A stretch of 64,000 nt of DNA from Streptomyces fumigatiscleroticus (GTDB lineage Bacteria; Actinomycetota; Actinomycetes; Streptomycetales; Streptomycetaceae), in contig NZ_BMQF01000005.1 in assembly GCF_014647975.1 (NCBI RefSeq), positions 248,001 to 312,000 on the forward strand. The letters run 5' to 3'. This document shows positions 50,578-59,627 of this stretch, in pieces. The notes under the pieces were generated by a model. It had not been told where the DNA came from, searched no databases, and was given only the letters and a program-made list of their open reading frames with translations. Each line of letters begins with the position of its first letter. The first letter of the stretch is position 1. The translations under genes and the position numbers were made by a program.

Positions 50578-51006
50578 TCAAGGGTGGAGCCAGCCACCGA
50601 ACGGCAGGTTCCGGACGACGGTGAAGACCAGCAGGGACAGACCGGCCGTCCACAGGGCCACCGGAGCGGGGTCGATCCGCAGCGGCCGCCCGCGCACCGC
50701 GCGGAGCATCCACACGGACCACAGCACGGCGAAGCCCAGGACGCCCGCGACGGCCACGGCGTTGTCCCGCAGCGCCGCCAGGACGTCGCCGTGGACAAGG
50801 GCGTGGACGCTGCGCAGTCCGCCGCAGCCGGGGCAGTAGACGCCGGTGAGGCGCAGCAGCGGGCAGACGGGGTAGTGGCCGGGCTCGTTGGGGTCCACGG
50901 TCCCCACGTACGCCATGGCCGCGGCGACGGCCGCGAGCACCCCGGCGGGAACGGCCGTCCGGCCCGGCCCGCCGCGCGCCCGTGCCGGCACGGTGTCGGG
51001 GTTCAT
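50578..51006 (-). CDS. DUF2752 membrane protein
   Basis: 142 residues from ATG (MNPDTVPARARGGPGR). The DUF2752 signature YPVCPLLRLTGVYCPGCGGLRSVHALVHGD is complete, with three or four transmembrane helices around it (VPAGVLAAVAAAMAYVG, VAVAGVLGFAVLWSVWML, LWTAGLSLLVFTVVRNL). Function unknown; the Cys pair could bind a metal. It sits in the trp gene run, between the HGxxPAAW gene and trpC, on the same strand. Confidence 0.88.
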   Translation of the reverse strand: MNPDTVPARARGGPGRTAVPAGVLAAVAAAMAYVGTVDPNEPGHYPVCPLLRLTGVYCPGCGGLRSVHALVHGDVLAALRDNAVAVAGVLGFAVLWSVWMLRAVRGRPLRIDPAPVALWTAGLSLLVFTVVRNLPFGGWLHP

Positions 51007-51030
51007 GCCCGCATTGTGCCCCGTACACGC

Positions 51031-51078
51031 GCGCGAGGGGCCCTCCCGGCGTCCATGTGCCGGGACGGCCCCTCGCGC
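51031..51078 (-). terminator. Terminator after the HGxxPAAW gene
   Basis: A 20-base arm (51031-51050) pairs with 51059-51078 with one or two mismatches around an 8-base loop. It lies 23 bases beyond the HGxxPAAW stop, in front of the DUF2752 gene. Confidence 0.75.
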
Positions 51079-51100
51079 GTCCGTGTCCGTCGTACGGGGG

Positions 51101-51352
51101 TCAGCCCTTGGCGCCCGCGGGCTCGCGCTGGTCCGTCGTCTGGTACACGGGGTGGGTGTGCTTCGGCTGGCCCAGGCCCATCGAGCGCATGATGCCGCCG
51201 ACGACGGCGCCGAGGAGCGTGATGGCCATACCGGCCCAGAAGCCCGCCGGCTGGGCCGCCACCATGAAGACGCCCGCGACGCAGAAACCGATGAAGGCGA
51301 TGATGACACCCGTCCAGGCGGCCGGGGTGTGACCGTGGCTGCTGCCCGCCAT
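51101..51352 (-). CDS. HGxxPAAW family small membrane protein
   Basis: 83 residues from ATG with GAGGAG seven bases upstream. MAGSSHGHTPAAWTGVIIAF shows the HGxxPAAW motif that names this actinobacterial family. Two transmembrane helices follow (VIIAFIGFCVAGVFMVAA and FWAGMAITLLGAVVGGIM), then a hydrophilic tail with HTHPVYQ. It recurs beside trp genes in actinobacteria, but no function is known. Confidence 0.88.
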   Translation of the reverse strand: MAGSSHGHTPAAWTGVIIAFIGFCVAGVFMVAAQPAGFWAGMAITLLGAVVGGIMRSMGLGQPKHTHPVYQTTDQREPAGAKG

Positions 51353-51461
51353 TGCTTGCTCCTCGTTGCTGTGTACGTGTCTGAGCAGGGTGCTCGGCCC
51401 CCATTCTTCCGCACGGGCGCGGGCGCGGTGAGCGGGGGTACGCCCACCTGGACGGCGCCGG

Positions 51462-51499
51462 ACGGGTTCCCCACGCGCGCGAGGCCGGACGGAACCCGT
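51462..51499 (-). terminator. Possible terminator after the trp-associated membrane protein
   Basis: ACGGGTTCC (51462-51470) pairs perfectly with GGAACCCGT (51491-51499) around a 20-base loop that can pair further. It lies 9 bases beyond the stop of the trp-associated membrane-protein gene. Confidence 0.5.
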
Positions 51500-51507
51500 G
51501 CGGAAGG

Positions 51508-52137
51508 TCAGGCTCCGGTGGGATCCTCGCCCCGGTCGAGGGCCTTCCAGAGGTCCTCGGGGCGGTCGGGGTCGGTGCTCGGGGCGGTGCGGCGCGGGCG
51601 GGCGGCGCCGCGCTCGTAGCGGCCGGACATCGCGGGCCACAGCCGGCCGTAGCGCAAAGCGAGCAGCCCGGCGAGGAGGATCAGCACGCCGCCCGCGGCG
51701 GCCACGTACGGCCAGGCGGTGTGGCTGAGCGCGTCGACGGTGGCCGAGGTGTCGCCGGCGGCCTGCGCGGCCTTCTCGTCCAGCGCGGAGCTGTCGGAGG
51801 CGCCGAGCAGGGCCGCGGCGATCGTGCCGGCACCGCACAGCGCGAGCAGCGCGGCGACGGCGAACCGGCCGGCCCGGCGGACGGCGAAGACGGCGACGAG
51901 CGCGGCGAGCCCCACTATGGCGAGCGCCGCGGGGACGCCGGTGACGTCGCTGCCCTTGGCGGTCAGGGGGAAGGCGCCGCCGGCCACCGTCGCGGTCCCC
52001 TCCGACCAGCGCTGCCGGGTGGCCAGCAGCGCCACGGCGGCGCCCAGCGCACCGCAGAGCAGTGCCACGGCGAGGCTCCGGCGGCCGGCCCGGCCGGATC
52101 CTGCGGCTTGGGAACGGGGGTGAGGTACAGCAGTCAC
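51508..52137 (-). CDS. Trp biosynthesis-associated membrane protein (TIGR02234 family)
   Basis: GTG start giving MTAVPHPRSQAAGSG, with TGGAG five bases upstream; a GTG three codons earlier is possible. The 209-residue protein has four transmembrane segments (SLAVALLCGALGAAVALLA, VPAALAIVGLAALVAVFAV, FAVAALLALCGAGTIAAALL and WPYVAAAGGVLILLAGLLAL) and a charged cytoplasmic tail ending DLWKALDRGEDPTGA, which is typical of the family. It lies directly downstream of trpE. Role in tryptophan metabolism is suggested only by position. Confidence 0.9.
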   Translation of the reverse strand: MTAVPHPRSQAAGSGRAGRRSLAVALLCGALGAAVALLATRQRWSEGTATVAGGAFPLTAKGSDVTGVPAALAIVGLAALVAVFAVRRAGRFAVAALLALCGAGTIAAALLGASDSSALDEKAAQAAGDTSATVDALSHTAWPYVAAAGGVLILLAGLLALRYGRLWPAMSGRYERGAARPRRTAPSTDPDRPEDLWKALDRGEDPTGA

Positions 52138-52200
52138 GTACTCCACTATCGCCTGAACCCCGGGCGAACGGTCAATCGGGTCCGTATGAGAAGCGCCCCA

Positions 52201-53688
52201 TCACCCCAGCCGGTTGGCGGTGTGCACCGCCCGCAGCACCGCCGCCGCCTTGTTGCGGCACTCGGTGTCCTCGGCGGCCGGGTCGGAGTCGGCGACGATG
52301 CCGGCGCCTGCCTGGACGTAGGCGGTGCCGTCGCGCAGCAGGGCGGTGCGGATGGCGATGGCGGTGTCGGAGTCGCCCGCGAAGTCGAGATAGCCGACAC
52401 AGCCGCCGTACAGCCCGCGGCGGGAGGGTTCCAGCTCGTCGATGATCTGAAGGGCGCGCGGCTTGGGCGCGCCGGAGAGCGTGCCGGCGGGGAAGCAGGC
52501 GGTCAGCACGTCCAAGGCGGTGCGGCCCGGCGCGACGCGTCCGGTGACCGTGGAGACGATGTGCATGACGTGCGAGTACCGCTCGACGGACATGAAGTCG
52601 ACGACCTCGACGGAGCCGGGTTCGCAGACCCGTCCGAGGTCGTTGCGGCCCAGGTCGACGAGCATGAGGTGCTCGGCGCGCTCCTTGGGGTCGGCGAGCA
52701 GCTCGTCGGCCAGGGCCTGGTCCTCCTGCGGGGTGGCGCCGCGGTGCCGGGTGCCGGCGATGGGGTGCAGCATGGCCTGCCCGTCGGCCACCTTCACCAG
52801 CGCTTCGGGGCTGGAGCCGACCACGTCGAAGCCGTCGAGGCGGAACAGGTACATGTACGGCGAGGGGTTGGTCGCCCGCAGCACCCGGTACACGTCCAGC
52901 GCGCTCGCGGTGCACGGCGTCTCGAAACGCTGCGACGGCACGACCTGGAAGGCCTCGCCCGCGCGGATGCGCTCCTTGATGTCCTCGACCGCCTTGCGGA
53001 AGTCGGGACCGCCCCACCGCGCGGTGTACTCGGGCAGCTCGGAGGGGGGCAGGGCGGCCGGCGGCTGGGCGAGGGGGCGGGACAGGTCCGCCTCCATGGC
53101 GTCCAGGCGGGCGACCGCGTCGGCGTACGCCTCGTCGACGCCGGTGGCGAGGTCGTTGTGGTTGATCGCGTTGGCGATCAGCCAGACCGAGCCCTCCCAG
53201 TGGTCCATGACGGCCAGGTCGCTGGTGAGCAGCATGGTCAGCTCGGGCAGCTTCAGCTCGTCGCGCTCGCCCGGGCCGACCTTCTCCAGCCGGCGGACGA
53301 TGTCGTAGCCGAGATAGCCGACCATGCCGCCGGTGAAGGGCGGCAGGCCGAGGTCGGCGGCGAGGTCGCGGGGGGTGTGCAGGGCCTCCACGGTGGCGCG
53401 CAGGGCGGCGAGCGGGTCGCCGTCGACGGGGACGCCGACGGGCGGGGTGCCCAGCCAGTGCGCCCGGCCGTCCCGCTCGGTGAGGGTGCCGGCGCTGCGT
53501 ACGCCCACGAAGGAGTAGCGGGACCAGGAGCGTCCGTTCTCCGCGGACTCCAGCAGGAAGGTGCCGGGGCGCTCGGCGGCGAGCTTGCGGTAGAGCGCGA
53601 CCGGGGTGTCGCCGTCGGCGAGGAGCTTGCGGGTGACCGGGACGACCCGGCGGTCGGCGGCCAGCTTGCGGAAGGTCTCGAGGTCCAT
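52201..53688 (-). CDS. trpE: Anthranilate synthase component I
   Basis: 495 residues from ATG ([14 protein letters not shown]). It makes anthranilate from chorismate with ammonia from TrpG. The tryptophan-binding LLES motif is intact at residues 45-48 ([10 protein letters not shown]), so feedback inhibition is expected. Catalytic-domain motifs [73 protein letters not shown] and [13 protein letters not shown] are complete. The TrpG partner is not in this window. hisI lies 11 bp upstream, and no Trp-codon leader is visible. Confidence 0.97.
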   Translation of the reverse strand: MDLETFRKLAADRRVVPVTRKLLADGDTPVALYRKLAAERPGTFLLESAENGRSWSRYSFVGVRSAGTLTERDGRAHWLGTPPVGVPVDGDPLAALRATVEALHTPRDLAADLGLPPFTGGMVGYLGYDIVRRLEKVGPGERDELKLPELTMLLTSDLAVMDHWEGSVWLIANAINHNDLATGVDEAYADAVARLDAMEADLSRPLAQPPAALPPSELPEYTARWGGPDFRKAVEDIKERIRAGEAFQVVPSQRFETPCTASALDVYRVLRATNPSPYMYLFRLDGFDVVGSSPEALVKVADGQAMLHPIAGTRHRGATPQEDQALADELLADPKERAEHLMLVDLGRNDLGRVCEPGSVEVVDFMSVERYSHVMHIVSTVTGRVAPGRTALDVLTACFPAGTLSGAPKPRALQIIDELEPSRRGLYGGCVGYLDFAGDSDTAIAIRTALLRDGTAYVQAGAGIVADSDPAAEDTECRNKAAAVLRAVHTANRLG

Positions 53689-53699
53689 GGCGGCAGACC

Positions 53700-54098
53700 T
53701 TACTGATCCGGCGCCGGGGTGGCGGAACCGGCGTCCCGGAGCAGCACATCGGCGTCGAAGCAGGTGCGCGCGCCGGTGTGGCAGGCCGCGCCGACCTGGT
53801 CGACCTTGACCAGCACGGTGTCGGCGTCGCAGTCCAGGGCGACGGACTTCACGTGCTGCACATGGCCGGAGGTGTCGCCCTTGACCCAGTACTCCCGGCG
53901 GCTGCGGGACCAGTAGGTGCAGCGGCCGGTGGTCAGCGTGCGGTGCAGCGCCTCGTCGTCCATCCAGCCCAGCATCAGCACCTCTCCGGTGTCGTACTGC
54001 TGGGCGATGGCGGGGAGGAGGCCGTCGGGGCTGCGCTTGAGGCGGGCGGCGATGTCCGGGTCGAGCCGGCCGGGCTGCCGGGGGGGCGTACTGGTCAT
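53700..54098 (-). CDS. hisI: Phosphoribosyl-AMP cyclohydrolase
   Basis: 132 residues; third step of histidine synthesis. The ATG giving [11 protein letters not shown] is chosen, though MAPMTSTPP three codons earlier is possible. Core motifs [59 protein letters not shown] hold the metal-binding aspartates and cysteines. It is monofunctional: the HisE pyrophosphohydrolase domain is missing, as usual in actinobacteria. It is placed apart from the his operon, directly upstream of trpE. Confidence 0.96.
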   Translation of the reverse strand: MTSTPPRQPGRLDPDIAARLKRSPDGLLPAIAQQYDTGEVLMLGWMDDEALHRTLTTGRCTYWSRSRREYWVKGDTSGHVQHVKSVALDCDADTVLVKVDQVGAACHTGARTCFDADVLLRDAGSATPAPDQ

Positions 54099-54226
54099 GG
54101 GTGCCATTGTGCCGCGCGTGGGTGACGTGTCCCGGCGGTGTCCACGGTTCGGGAAGGGCGGAACGCGGCGCCGGGGTGGCCGGGCGACGGGTGGGCGTGG
54201 CGGACGGCCGACCGTAGGCTGAGCCC

Positions 54227-54862
54227 ATGTCGACCCATGCGAAGCGTGAACGACTTCTTCTCGCCGACCTGTTGGAGACCGCGGGTCCGGACGCCCCCAC
54301 ACTGTGCGAGGGCTGGCGGACCCGTGACCTGGCCGCCCATGTGGTGGTGCGGGAGCGCCGGCCCGACTCCCTCGGGAGCATGCTGATCAAGCAGCTCGTG
54401 CCGCGGTCCGAGCGGCTGCTGGCGGACTTCGCCGCGAAGCCCTACGAGGAGCTGATCCGGCTGATCCGCACCGGGCCGCCGCGTTTCTCGCCGTTCCAGT
54501 TGAAGCAGGTCGACGAGATGGCGAACACGGTCGAGTTCTATGTGCACGCCGAGGACGTCCGGCGGGCGCAGCCCGACTGGACGCCGCGCGAGCTCGACCC
54601 GGTCTTCCAGGACGCCCTGTGGTCGCGGCTGGAGCGCACCGCCCGGCTGGTGGGCCGCCGCTCCCCCACGGGCCTGGTGCTGCGCCGGCCGGACGGGCAG
54701 ACGGCGGTGGCCCACCGCGGCACCCCCGTGGTGACGGTGACCGGCGAGCCGTCCGAGCTGCTGCTGTTCACCTTCGGCCGGCAGAGCGCGGCCACGGTCG
54801 AGCTGGACGGCGACAAGGAGGCGATCGCCAAGGTGCACGAGACCAAACAGCTCGGCCTCTGA
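54227..54862 (+). CDS. TIGR03085 family metal-binding protein
   Basis: 211 residues from ATG, divergent from hisI. The N-terminal DinB/MDMPI-like four-helix part, [43 protein letters not shown], carries the CEGW and AAHVVVRE features of the mycothiol-dependent isomerase superfamily; a further [18 protein letters not shown] supplies metal-ligand histidine and glutamate. Members act in actinobacterial thiol or metal-linked reactions, but this subfamily has no assigned substrate. Confidence 0.88.
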   Translation: MSTHAKRERLLLADLLETAGPDAPTLCEGWRTRDLAAHVVVRERRPDSLGSMLIKQLVPRSERLLADFAAKPYEELIRLIRTGPPRFSPFQLKQVDEMANTVEFYVHAEDVRRAQPDWTPRELDPVFQDALWSRLERTARLVGRRSPTGLVLRRPDGQTAVAHRGTPVVTVTGEPSELLLFTFGRQSAATVELDGDKEAIAKVHETKQLGL

Positions 54863-54887
54863 GACCCGAGCGGACGGTTCGGGTCTC
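54861..54887. terminator. Terminator of the TIGR03085 gene
   Basis: GAGACCCGA (54861-54869, overlapping the stop) pairs perfectly with TCGGGTCTC (54879-54887) around a 9-base loop, 26 bases before the end of the convergent MFS gene. Confidence 0.65.
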
Positions 54888-54912
54888 GAAGCCCGCCGCG
54901 GGCGGGCCGGGG

Positions 54913-56175
54913 TCAGCCGGGGAGTTCGGCGCGGCGCAGGTCGCGGGCGCACAGGGCGGTCACACCGCCGAGCCCGCACACGGCCGCGCTGACGGCGAAG
55001 ACCGGGCCGGTGCCCCAGGCGCCGATCGCGGCGGCGGACAGCGGCATGCTGAGCGGGGCGAATCCCAGGCTGACCAGGGAGGAGAGGGCGGTGACGCGGC
55101 CCAGGAAGGCAGGGTCGGCCCGGGTCTGAAGGAGCGCCGCGCACAGGGCGCCGCTGAGTCCGGCGAGCAGCCCGACCAGCAGCGCCATGCCGGCCGCCGC
55201 GGCGATGCCGGGTGCGTGGGCGAGGGCGCCGATGGCGACCGAGCCGGCCAGGATCGAGCATCCGGCGACCCGTCCGGCGTGCGGTACGCGGCCGCGCACG
55301 GTCAGCAGCAGCGAGGCGGCTCCCGCGCCGGTGCCGAACCCGGCGAGCACCCAGCCCATACCGGAGGCGCCCCAGCCGCGTTCGTCGGCCAGCAGGGTCA
55401 GGCCCACGTTGAGCGGTCCGACGAAGCCGAGGTCGCCGAGGGCGATGGCCAGCATCAGCGGGGCGAGCACCCGGTGGCGGCGGACATGGCGCAGGCCGGC
55501 CACCAGATCGCGCCAGGCGGTCCCGTCCCGCGCACCGGCCCGGTCGTCGCCGGGCAGCTCCCCCACCCGTACGGCGACCAGCAGCGGCACCGACACCGCG
55601 ATCAGAGCGCCGGCCAGCGCGAAGGCGGCTCCCGCCCCGCCGACCGCGACGCCGAGGCCGCCGAGCGGGCCGCCGACGACGCTCGCGAAGCGGACCGCCA
55701 GGCCCCGCAGGCCCTGCACGCGCGCCAGCTGGCCCCGGCCGGTGATCCGCGCGGGCAGGGCGCCCACCGCGGGCATGAACACGGCGTCGACGGTGCCGAA
55801 GACCAGCGCCAGCAGGGTCAGCGGCCACAGTCCGGGGGTGGTGAGGAACAGCAGCGCCGCCACCGCCAGCACCGCCGCGCAGCGCACCGCGTCGCTGCCG
55901 ATGACCACCCGGCGCGGCCCCAGCCGGTCGGCCACCACTCCCCCGCCCAGCATCAGCAGGGCTCTCGGCAGCGCGCCGACCGACATCACGATCCCCGCCT
56001 GCGAGGGCGTTCCGGTCCGTACGGCCGCCCAGGACAGGGCGATGTAGTAGACGCTGTCGCCGACCGTCGAGGAGGTGTAGGCGGCGAGCCAGCGCAGGAC
56101 GTTGCCGTCTCGGTGGGCGGGGATCTCGGACGCGGGACGCGCGGATAACGGCGTTCCGGCGGTCACGGTGGTCAT
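54913..56175 (-). CDS. MFS exporter
   Basis: 420 residues, about twelve transmembrane helices in two halves. LRWLAAYTSSTVGDSVYYIALSWAAVRTG begins helix one, and the MFS loop GGGVVADRLGPRRVVIGSD between helices two and three is clear. VFGTVDAVFMPAVGALPARITGRGQLARVQGL is typical of the MFS_3/EntS-like drug-efflux group. It lies 37 bp downstream of an ArsR-type regulator gene on the same strand, a common efflux pair. Substrate unknown. Confidence 0.9.
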   Translation of the reverse strand: MTTVTAGTPLSARPASEIPAHRDGNVLRWLAAYTSSTVGDSVYYIALSWAAVRTGTPSQAGIVMSVGALPRALLMLGGGVVADRLGPRRVVIGSDAVRCAAVLAVAALLFLTTPGLWPLTLLALVFGTVDAVFMPAVGALPARITGRGQLARVQGLRGLAVRFASVVGGPLGGLGVAVGGAGAAFALAGALIAVSVPLLVAVRVGELPGDDRAGARDGTAWRDLVAGLRHVRRHRVLAPLMLAIALGDLGFVGPLNVGLTLLADERGWGASGMGWVLAGFGTGAGAASLLLTVRGRVPHAGRVAGCSILAGSVAIGALAHAPGIAAAAGMALLVGLLAGLSGALCAALLQTRADPAFLGRVTALSSLVSLGFAPLSMPLSAAAIGAWGTGPVFAVSAAVCGLGGVTALCARDLRRAELPG

Positions 56176-56212
56176 GGGGCGGGTCCTCTCAGAGGCTCGG
56201 ACGCTCGGACGC

Positions 56213-56800
56213 TCAGACGCGGAAGGGGAAGGCGTACGTGTGCAGGGCGACGTTCTCGCGGCCCTCGGTGTCGCCGGCGGCCTCGCGGGCGCGGCCCCGG
56301 TCGTCGTACCTCTTGACCAGCTCGAGCAGGTCCTTCTTGAGGGCGGCCAGCTCGGCGGCGGTGAGCCGCAGCAGCGACTCCGAGTCGTGCGCGGCGGTGT
56401 TCCACTCCGGCCCCCAGTGGGCGCGTTCGTCGAGGTAGGTGCGGTACATCTCGGAGCGCTGCTGCTGGAAGAGCCGGGATGCCGCCAGGTGTGCCGCCAC
56501 CTTCTCCGGGGCGTCCTGGAAGTCCTTGTCCCGGATGGTGACCCCGTCCGAGGCCGGCTGCCACCAGCGCTCGCGGGCGTCGGCGCTGCGCGGCTCGGCC
56601 TCCTCGATGAGGCCGTTCTCGGCGAGCTTGCGCAGGTGGTAGCTGACCAGGGACACGGCCTCGTCCACCTGCTCGGCCAGGTGCGAGGCGGTCGCCGTTC
56701 CGGCCACGAACAGCAGCCGGTAGAGCTTCATGCGCAGCGGATGGGCGAGGGCCTTCAGGGTGCCCAGGTCGGTGATGGGGCGGTTCTCCTTGCCGGTCAT
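56213..56800 (-). CDS. ArsR-family winged-helix regulator of the MFS gene
   Basis: 195 residues. The N-terminal winged helix reads TLKALAHPLRMKLYRLLFVAGTATASHLAEQVDEAVSLVSYHLRKLAENGLIEEAE, the ArsR pattern, without the metal-ligand ELCVCDL motif, so ligand may be organic. A RWWQPASDGVTIRDKDF wing and a 100-residue helical C-terminus follow. A perfect palindrome with 23-bp arms begins 13 bases upstream of its ATG, so autoregulation is likely. Confidence 0.9.
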   Translation of the reverse strand: MTGKENRPITDLGTLKALAHPLRMKLYRLLFVAGTATASHLAEQVDEAVSLVSYHLRKLAENGLIEEAEPRSADARERWWQPASDGVTIRDKDFQDAPEKVAAHLAASRLFQQQRSEMYRTYLDERAHWGPEWNTAAHDSESLLRLTAAELAALKKDLLELVKRYDDRGRAREAAGDTEGRENVALHTYAFPFRV

Positions 56801-56812
56801 GCCCCTACCCTA

Positions 56813-56864
56813 GATACGAAAGAGAAGTTGCGCAATATAGTTTGCGCAACTTCTCTTTCGTATC
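56813..56864. promoter_or_regulatory. Perfect 23-bp-arm palindrome, probable ArsR operator
   Basis: GATACGAAAGAGAAGTTGCG... at 56813-56835 is mirrored without error at 56842-56864 around TATAGT. Each arm ends in TTGCGCAA, itself a palindrome, so TTGCGCAA occurs twice about the centre. The centre is AT-rich; on the minus strand it offers a TATATT -10-like hexamer, so a bound regulator would block its own promoter. It is a 52-base element in the 64 bases upstream of the ArsR start codon. Confidence 0.85.
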
Positions 56865-56875
56865 CGGGCGTGAGA

Positions 56876-56907
56876 AAGCCCCGGCCTCCCGAGGGCGGCC
56901 GGGGCTT
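56876..56907. terminator. Terminator of the his operon
   Basis: AAGCCCCGGCC (56876-56886) pairs perfectly with GGCCGGGGCTT (56897-56907) around a 10-base loop, 14 bases after the hisF stop. It separates the operon from the ArsR gene. Confidence 0.85.
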
Positions 56908-56921
56908 GTTCCCCCGAAGGG

Positions 56922-57677
56922 TCAGCGCACGGGGTGGCCCGCCTCCCGCAGGGTCCGCTTGACCTCGCCGATGCGCAGGTCGCCGAAGTGGAAGACGGAG
57001 GCCGCGAGGACCGCGTCGGCGCCCGCGTCGACGGCCGGCGGGAAGTCGGCCAGCCGGCCGGCGCCGCCGGAGGCGATCACCGGGACCGTGACGTGCTTGC
57101 GGACCGCCGCGATCATCTCCAGGTCGTAGCCGTCCTTGGTGCCGTCCGCGTCCATCGAGTTGAGCAGGATCTCGCCCGCGCCCAGCTCGGCGGCCCGGTG
57201 CGCCCACTCCACCGCGTCGATGCCGGTGCCCTTGCGGCCGCCGTGGGTGGTGACCTCGAAGGAGCCGGTCTCCGTGCGGCGGGCGTCGACCGACAGGACC
57301 AGCACCTGGCGGCCGAAGCGCTCGGCGATCTCGCGGATCAGGTCGGGCCGGGCGATGGCGGCCGTGTTCACGCCGACCTTGTCGGCGCCCGCCCGCAGCA
57401 GCTTGTCCACGTCCTCCGCGGTGCGCACGCCGCCGCCGACGGTCAGCGGGATGAACACCTGCTCGGCGGTGCGGCGCACCACGTCGTAGGTGGTCTCCCG
57501 GTTGCCGGACGAGGCGGTGATGTCCAGGAAGGTCAGCTCGTCGGCGCCCTCGGCGTCGTAGACCTTGGCCATCTCGACGGGGTCGCCCGCGTCGCGCAGG
57601 TTCTGGAAGTTGACGCCCTTGACGACCCGGCCGTCGTCCACGTCCAGGCAGGGGATGACTCGGACCGCCAGGGTCAT
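56922..57677 (-). CDS. hisF: Imidazole glycerol phosphate synthase cyclase subunit
   Basis: 251-residue TIM barrel. The catalytic aspartates lie in [15 protein letters not shown] (D11) and in [28 protein letters not shown] and [13 protein letters not shown] hold the phosphate sites. It uses ammonia passed from HisH to make imidazole glycerol phosphate and AICAR. ATG overlaps the ridA stop by four bases. Confidence 0.98.
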   Translation of the reverse strand: MTLAVRVIPCLDVDDGRVVKGVNFQNLRDAGDPVEMAKVYDAEGADELTFLDITASSGNRETTYDVVRRTAEQVFIPLTVGGGVRTAEDVDKLLRAGADKVGVNTAAIARPDLIREIAERFGRQVLVLSVDARRTETGSFEVTTHGGRKGTGIDAVEWAHRAAELGAGEILLNSMDADGTKDGYDLEMIAAVRKHVTVPVIASGGAGRLADFPPAVDAGADAVLAASVFHFGDLRIGEVKRTLREAGHPVR

Positions 57678-58078
57678 GAATCCACGGCTCCTCTGAATGC
57701 TTCTAGTTCCACCGACACCAGCACACGCGGGTCGACGAAGCCGTCCACGACCAGGAAGGTCGCGACCGGCCGGACGGAGTCGAACAGCTCCTTGTGCGCC
57801 CGGCCCACCTCGTCCAGGTCCCGCGAATGCGCCAGATGCACGCGCGTGCGGATCACGGACTCCACGCCGAGCCCGAACCCGCCGATCGCCTCGACGGCGC
57901 TGGTGAACGCCACCTTGGCCTGCTCGTACGGGTCGCCCTCCCCGTACAGCACATCGCCCTTGAAGGCGGTCGTGCCCGCCACCAGGACGCGGTCGCCCGC
58001 CGCCACGGCGCGTGCAAAACCGAAGGACTCCTCCCAGGGATTTCCGCTCTGCGCGCGCCGTACGGCATCGGACGTCAT
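57674..58078 (-). CDS. RidA/YjgF-family protein
   Basis: 134 residues from ATG ([25 protein letters not shown]). The chorismate-mutase-like fold shows the RidA features [47 protein letters not shown] and [20 protein letters not shown], with an arginine in VIRTRV that is needed for imine hydrolysis. It lies between priA and hisF in the operon and may clear reactive enamine intermediates. It is not one of the named pathway enzymes. Confidence 0.93.
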   Translation of the reverse strand: MTSDAVRRAQSGNPWEESFGFARAVAAGDRVLVAGTTAFKGDVLYGEGDPYEQAKVAFTSAVEAIGGFGLGVESVIRTRVHLAHSRDLDEVGRAHKELFDSVRPVATFLVVDGFVDPRVLVSVELEAFRGAVDS

Positions 58079-58094
58079 GACACTGTGTCCGTTT

Positions 58095-58817
58095 TCACGA
58101 CGTAGCCTCCAGGGCCTCTTCGAGAGTGAACGCCTTCGCGTACAGCGCCTTCCCGACGATCGCGCCTTCGACACCGAGGGGGACCAGCGAGGCGATGGCC
58201 CGCAGGTCGTCCAGGGACGACACGCCGCCGGAGGCCACCACCGGGCGGTCCGTCGCCGCGCAGACGTTCTTCAGCAGCTCCAGGTTGGGGCCCTGGAGGG
58301 TGCCGTCCTTGGCGATGTCGGTGACGACGTAGCGGGCGCAGCCCTCCTTGTCCAGGCGCTCCAGCGTCTCGTAGAGGTCGCCGCCGTCGCGGGTCCAGCC
58401 GCGGCCGCGCAGGGTGGTGCCGCGTACGTCGAGACCGACCGCGATCTTGTCACCGTGCTCGGCGATGACCTTGGCGACCCACTCCGGGGACTCCAGGGCG
58501 GCGGTGCCCAGGTTCACCCGGGTGCAGCCGGTGGCCAGGGCGGCGGCGAGGGTGTCGTCGTCGCGGATGCCGCCGGACAGCTCCACCTTGATGTCCATGG
58601 CCCGCGCGACCTCGGCGATCAGCTCGCGGTTGTTCCCGGTGCCGAACGCGGCGTCCAGGTCGACCAGGTGCAGCCACTCGGCGCCCGACCGCTGCCAGGC
58701 CAGGGCCGCCTCCAGGGGGGAGCCGTAGGAGGTCTCGGTGCCGGACTCGCCGTGCACGAGGCGGACGGCCTGGCCGTCGCGGACGTCGACGGCGGGGAGG
58801 AGTTCGAGCTTGGCCAT
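58095..58817 (-). CDS. priA: PriA, bifunctional HisA/TrpF isomerase
   Basis: 240-residue TIM barrel that isomerises ProFAR (histidine) and PRA (tryptophan). Acid/base Asp 11 is in [15 protein letters not shown], the second catalytic Asp in [12 protein letters not shown], and the bisubstrate loop in [22 protein letters not shown] and [12 protein letters not shown] hold the two phosphate sites. Because actinobacteria lack trpF, this gene belongs to both pathways, which fits the trp and his genes lying together here. Confidence 0.97.
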   Translation of the reverse strand: MAKLELLPAVDVRDGQAVRLVHGESGTETSYGSPLEAALAWQRSGAEWLHLVDLDAAFGTGNNRELIAEVARAMDIKVELSGGIRDDDTLAAALATGCTRVNLGTAALESPEWVAKVIAEHGDKIAVGLDVRGTTLRGRGWTRDGGDLYETLERLDKEGCARYVVTDIAKDGTLQGPNLELLKNVCAATDRPVVASGGVSSLDDLRAIASLVPLGVEGAIVGKALYAKAFTLEEALEATS

Positions 58818-58821
58818 GTCT

Positions 58822-59466
58822 CTACAGGGTTCCGATCCAGTTGGTGAGGAGCTGCGCGCCGGCGTCGCCGGACTTCTCGGGGTGGAACTGCGTGGCCCAC
58901 AGGGCGCCGTTCTCCACGGCGGCCACGAAGGGCTTGCCGTGCGTGGACCAGGCGACCTTGGGCGCGGTCATCGCCGGGTTGTGCGTCTCCAGGTTCCAGT
59001 CGTGCACCGCGTAGGAGTGCACGAAGTAGAAGCGCGCGCCGGCGTCCAGGCCCGCGAAGAGCTGCGAGCCGGCCGGTGCCTCGACGGTGTTCCAGCCCAT
59101 GTGGGGCACGATGTCGGCCTGGAGCGGCTCGACCGAGCCGGGCCACTCGTCCAGGCCCTCGCTCTCCACGCCGTGCTCGACGCCGCGGGCGAAGAGGATC
59201 TGCATGCCGACGCAGATGCCCATCACCGGGCGGCCGCCGGAGAGCCGGCGGTCGATGATCCAGTCCCCGCGGGCCTCGCGCAGGCCGTTCATGCAGGCGG
59301 CGAAGGCGCCGACGCCCGGCACCAGCAGCCCGTCGGCGTTCATGGCCTTGTCGTAGTCACGGGTGATCTCGACATCGGCTCCCGTGCGGGCGAGGGCGCG
59401 CTCGGCGGAGCGGACGTTGCCGAAGCCGTAGTCGAAGACCACGACCTTCTTCGACGCGGTGCTCAA
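58822..59466 (-). CDS. hisH: Imidazole glycerol phosphate synthase glutaminase subunit
   Basis: 214 residues of class I glutamine amidotransferase. The catalytic cysteine is in [12 protein letters not shown], the His/Glu in [14 protein letters not shown] is chosen as start: GGAGG lies seven bases upstream and the TTGA overlaps the stop of the small upstream gene. A GTG two codons earlier (MELSTASKK) is possible but would sit one base from the ribosome site. Confidence 0.97.
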   Translation of the reverse strand: MSTASKKVVVFDYGFGNVRSAERALARTGADVEITRDYDKAMNADGLLVPGVGAFAACMNGLREARGDWIIDRRLSGGRPVMGICVGMQILFARGVEHGVESEGLDEWPGSVEPLQADIVPHMGWNTVEAPAGSQLFAGLDAGARFYFVHSYAVHDWNLETHNPAMTAPKVAWSTHGKPFVAAVENGALWATQFHPEKSGDAGAQLLTNWIGTL

Positions 59467-59627
59467 TTCCACACCTCCAGCCTGAGGACTCCGGCGACCA
59501 GGCACATCGCGGCGCCGACCGACAGCAGCACGATCAGGCTCGTGGGCATCTTCTGCTTGACGAAGGAGACGATCCCGCCGACCAGGAAGAGGCCGACGAC
59601 GATCAGGACGGTCGACAGCCCGTTCAC
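59463..59627 (-). CDS. Small membrane protein embedded in the his operon
   Basis: 54 residues from a GTG that overlaps the hisB stop (GTGA), with GAAGGG six bases upstream. It ends by overlapping the hisH start. [54 protein letters not shown]-like content gives two transmembrane helices with a basic KQK turn. I recognise no domain. Overlaps on both sides place it under the same translation as HisB and HisH. Confidence 0.75.
   Translation of the reverse strand: MNGLSTVLIVVGLFLVGGIVSFVKQKMPTSLIVLLSVGAAMCLVAGVLRLEVWN

Noticed and set aside
53689-54226. trp leader peptide with tryptophan codon run upstream of trpE
   Set aside because: hisI lies only 11 bp upstream of trpE and no run of TGG codons is present in this interval.
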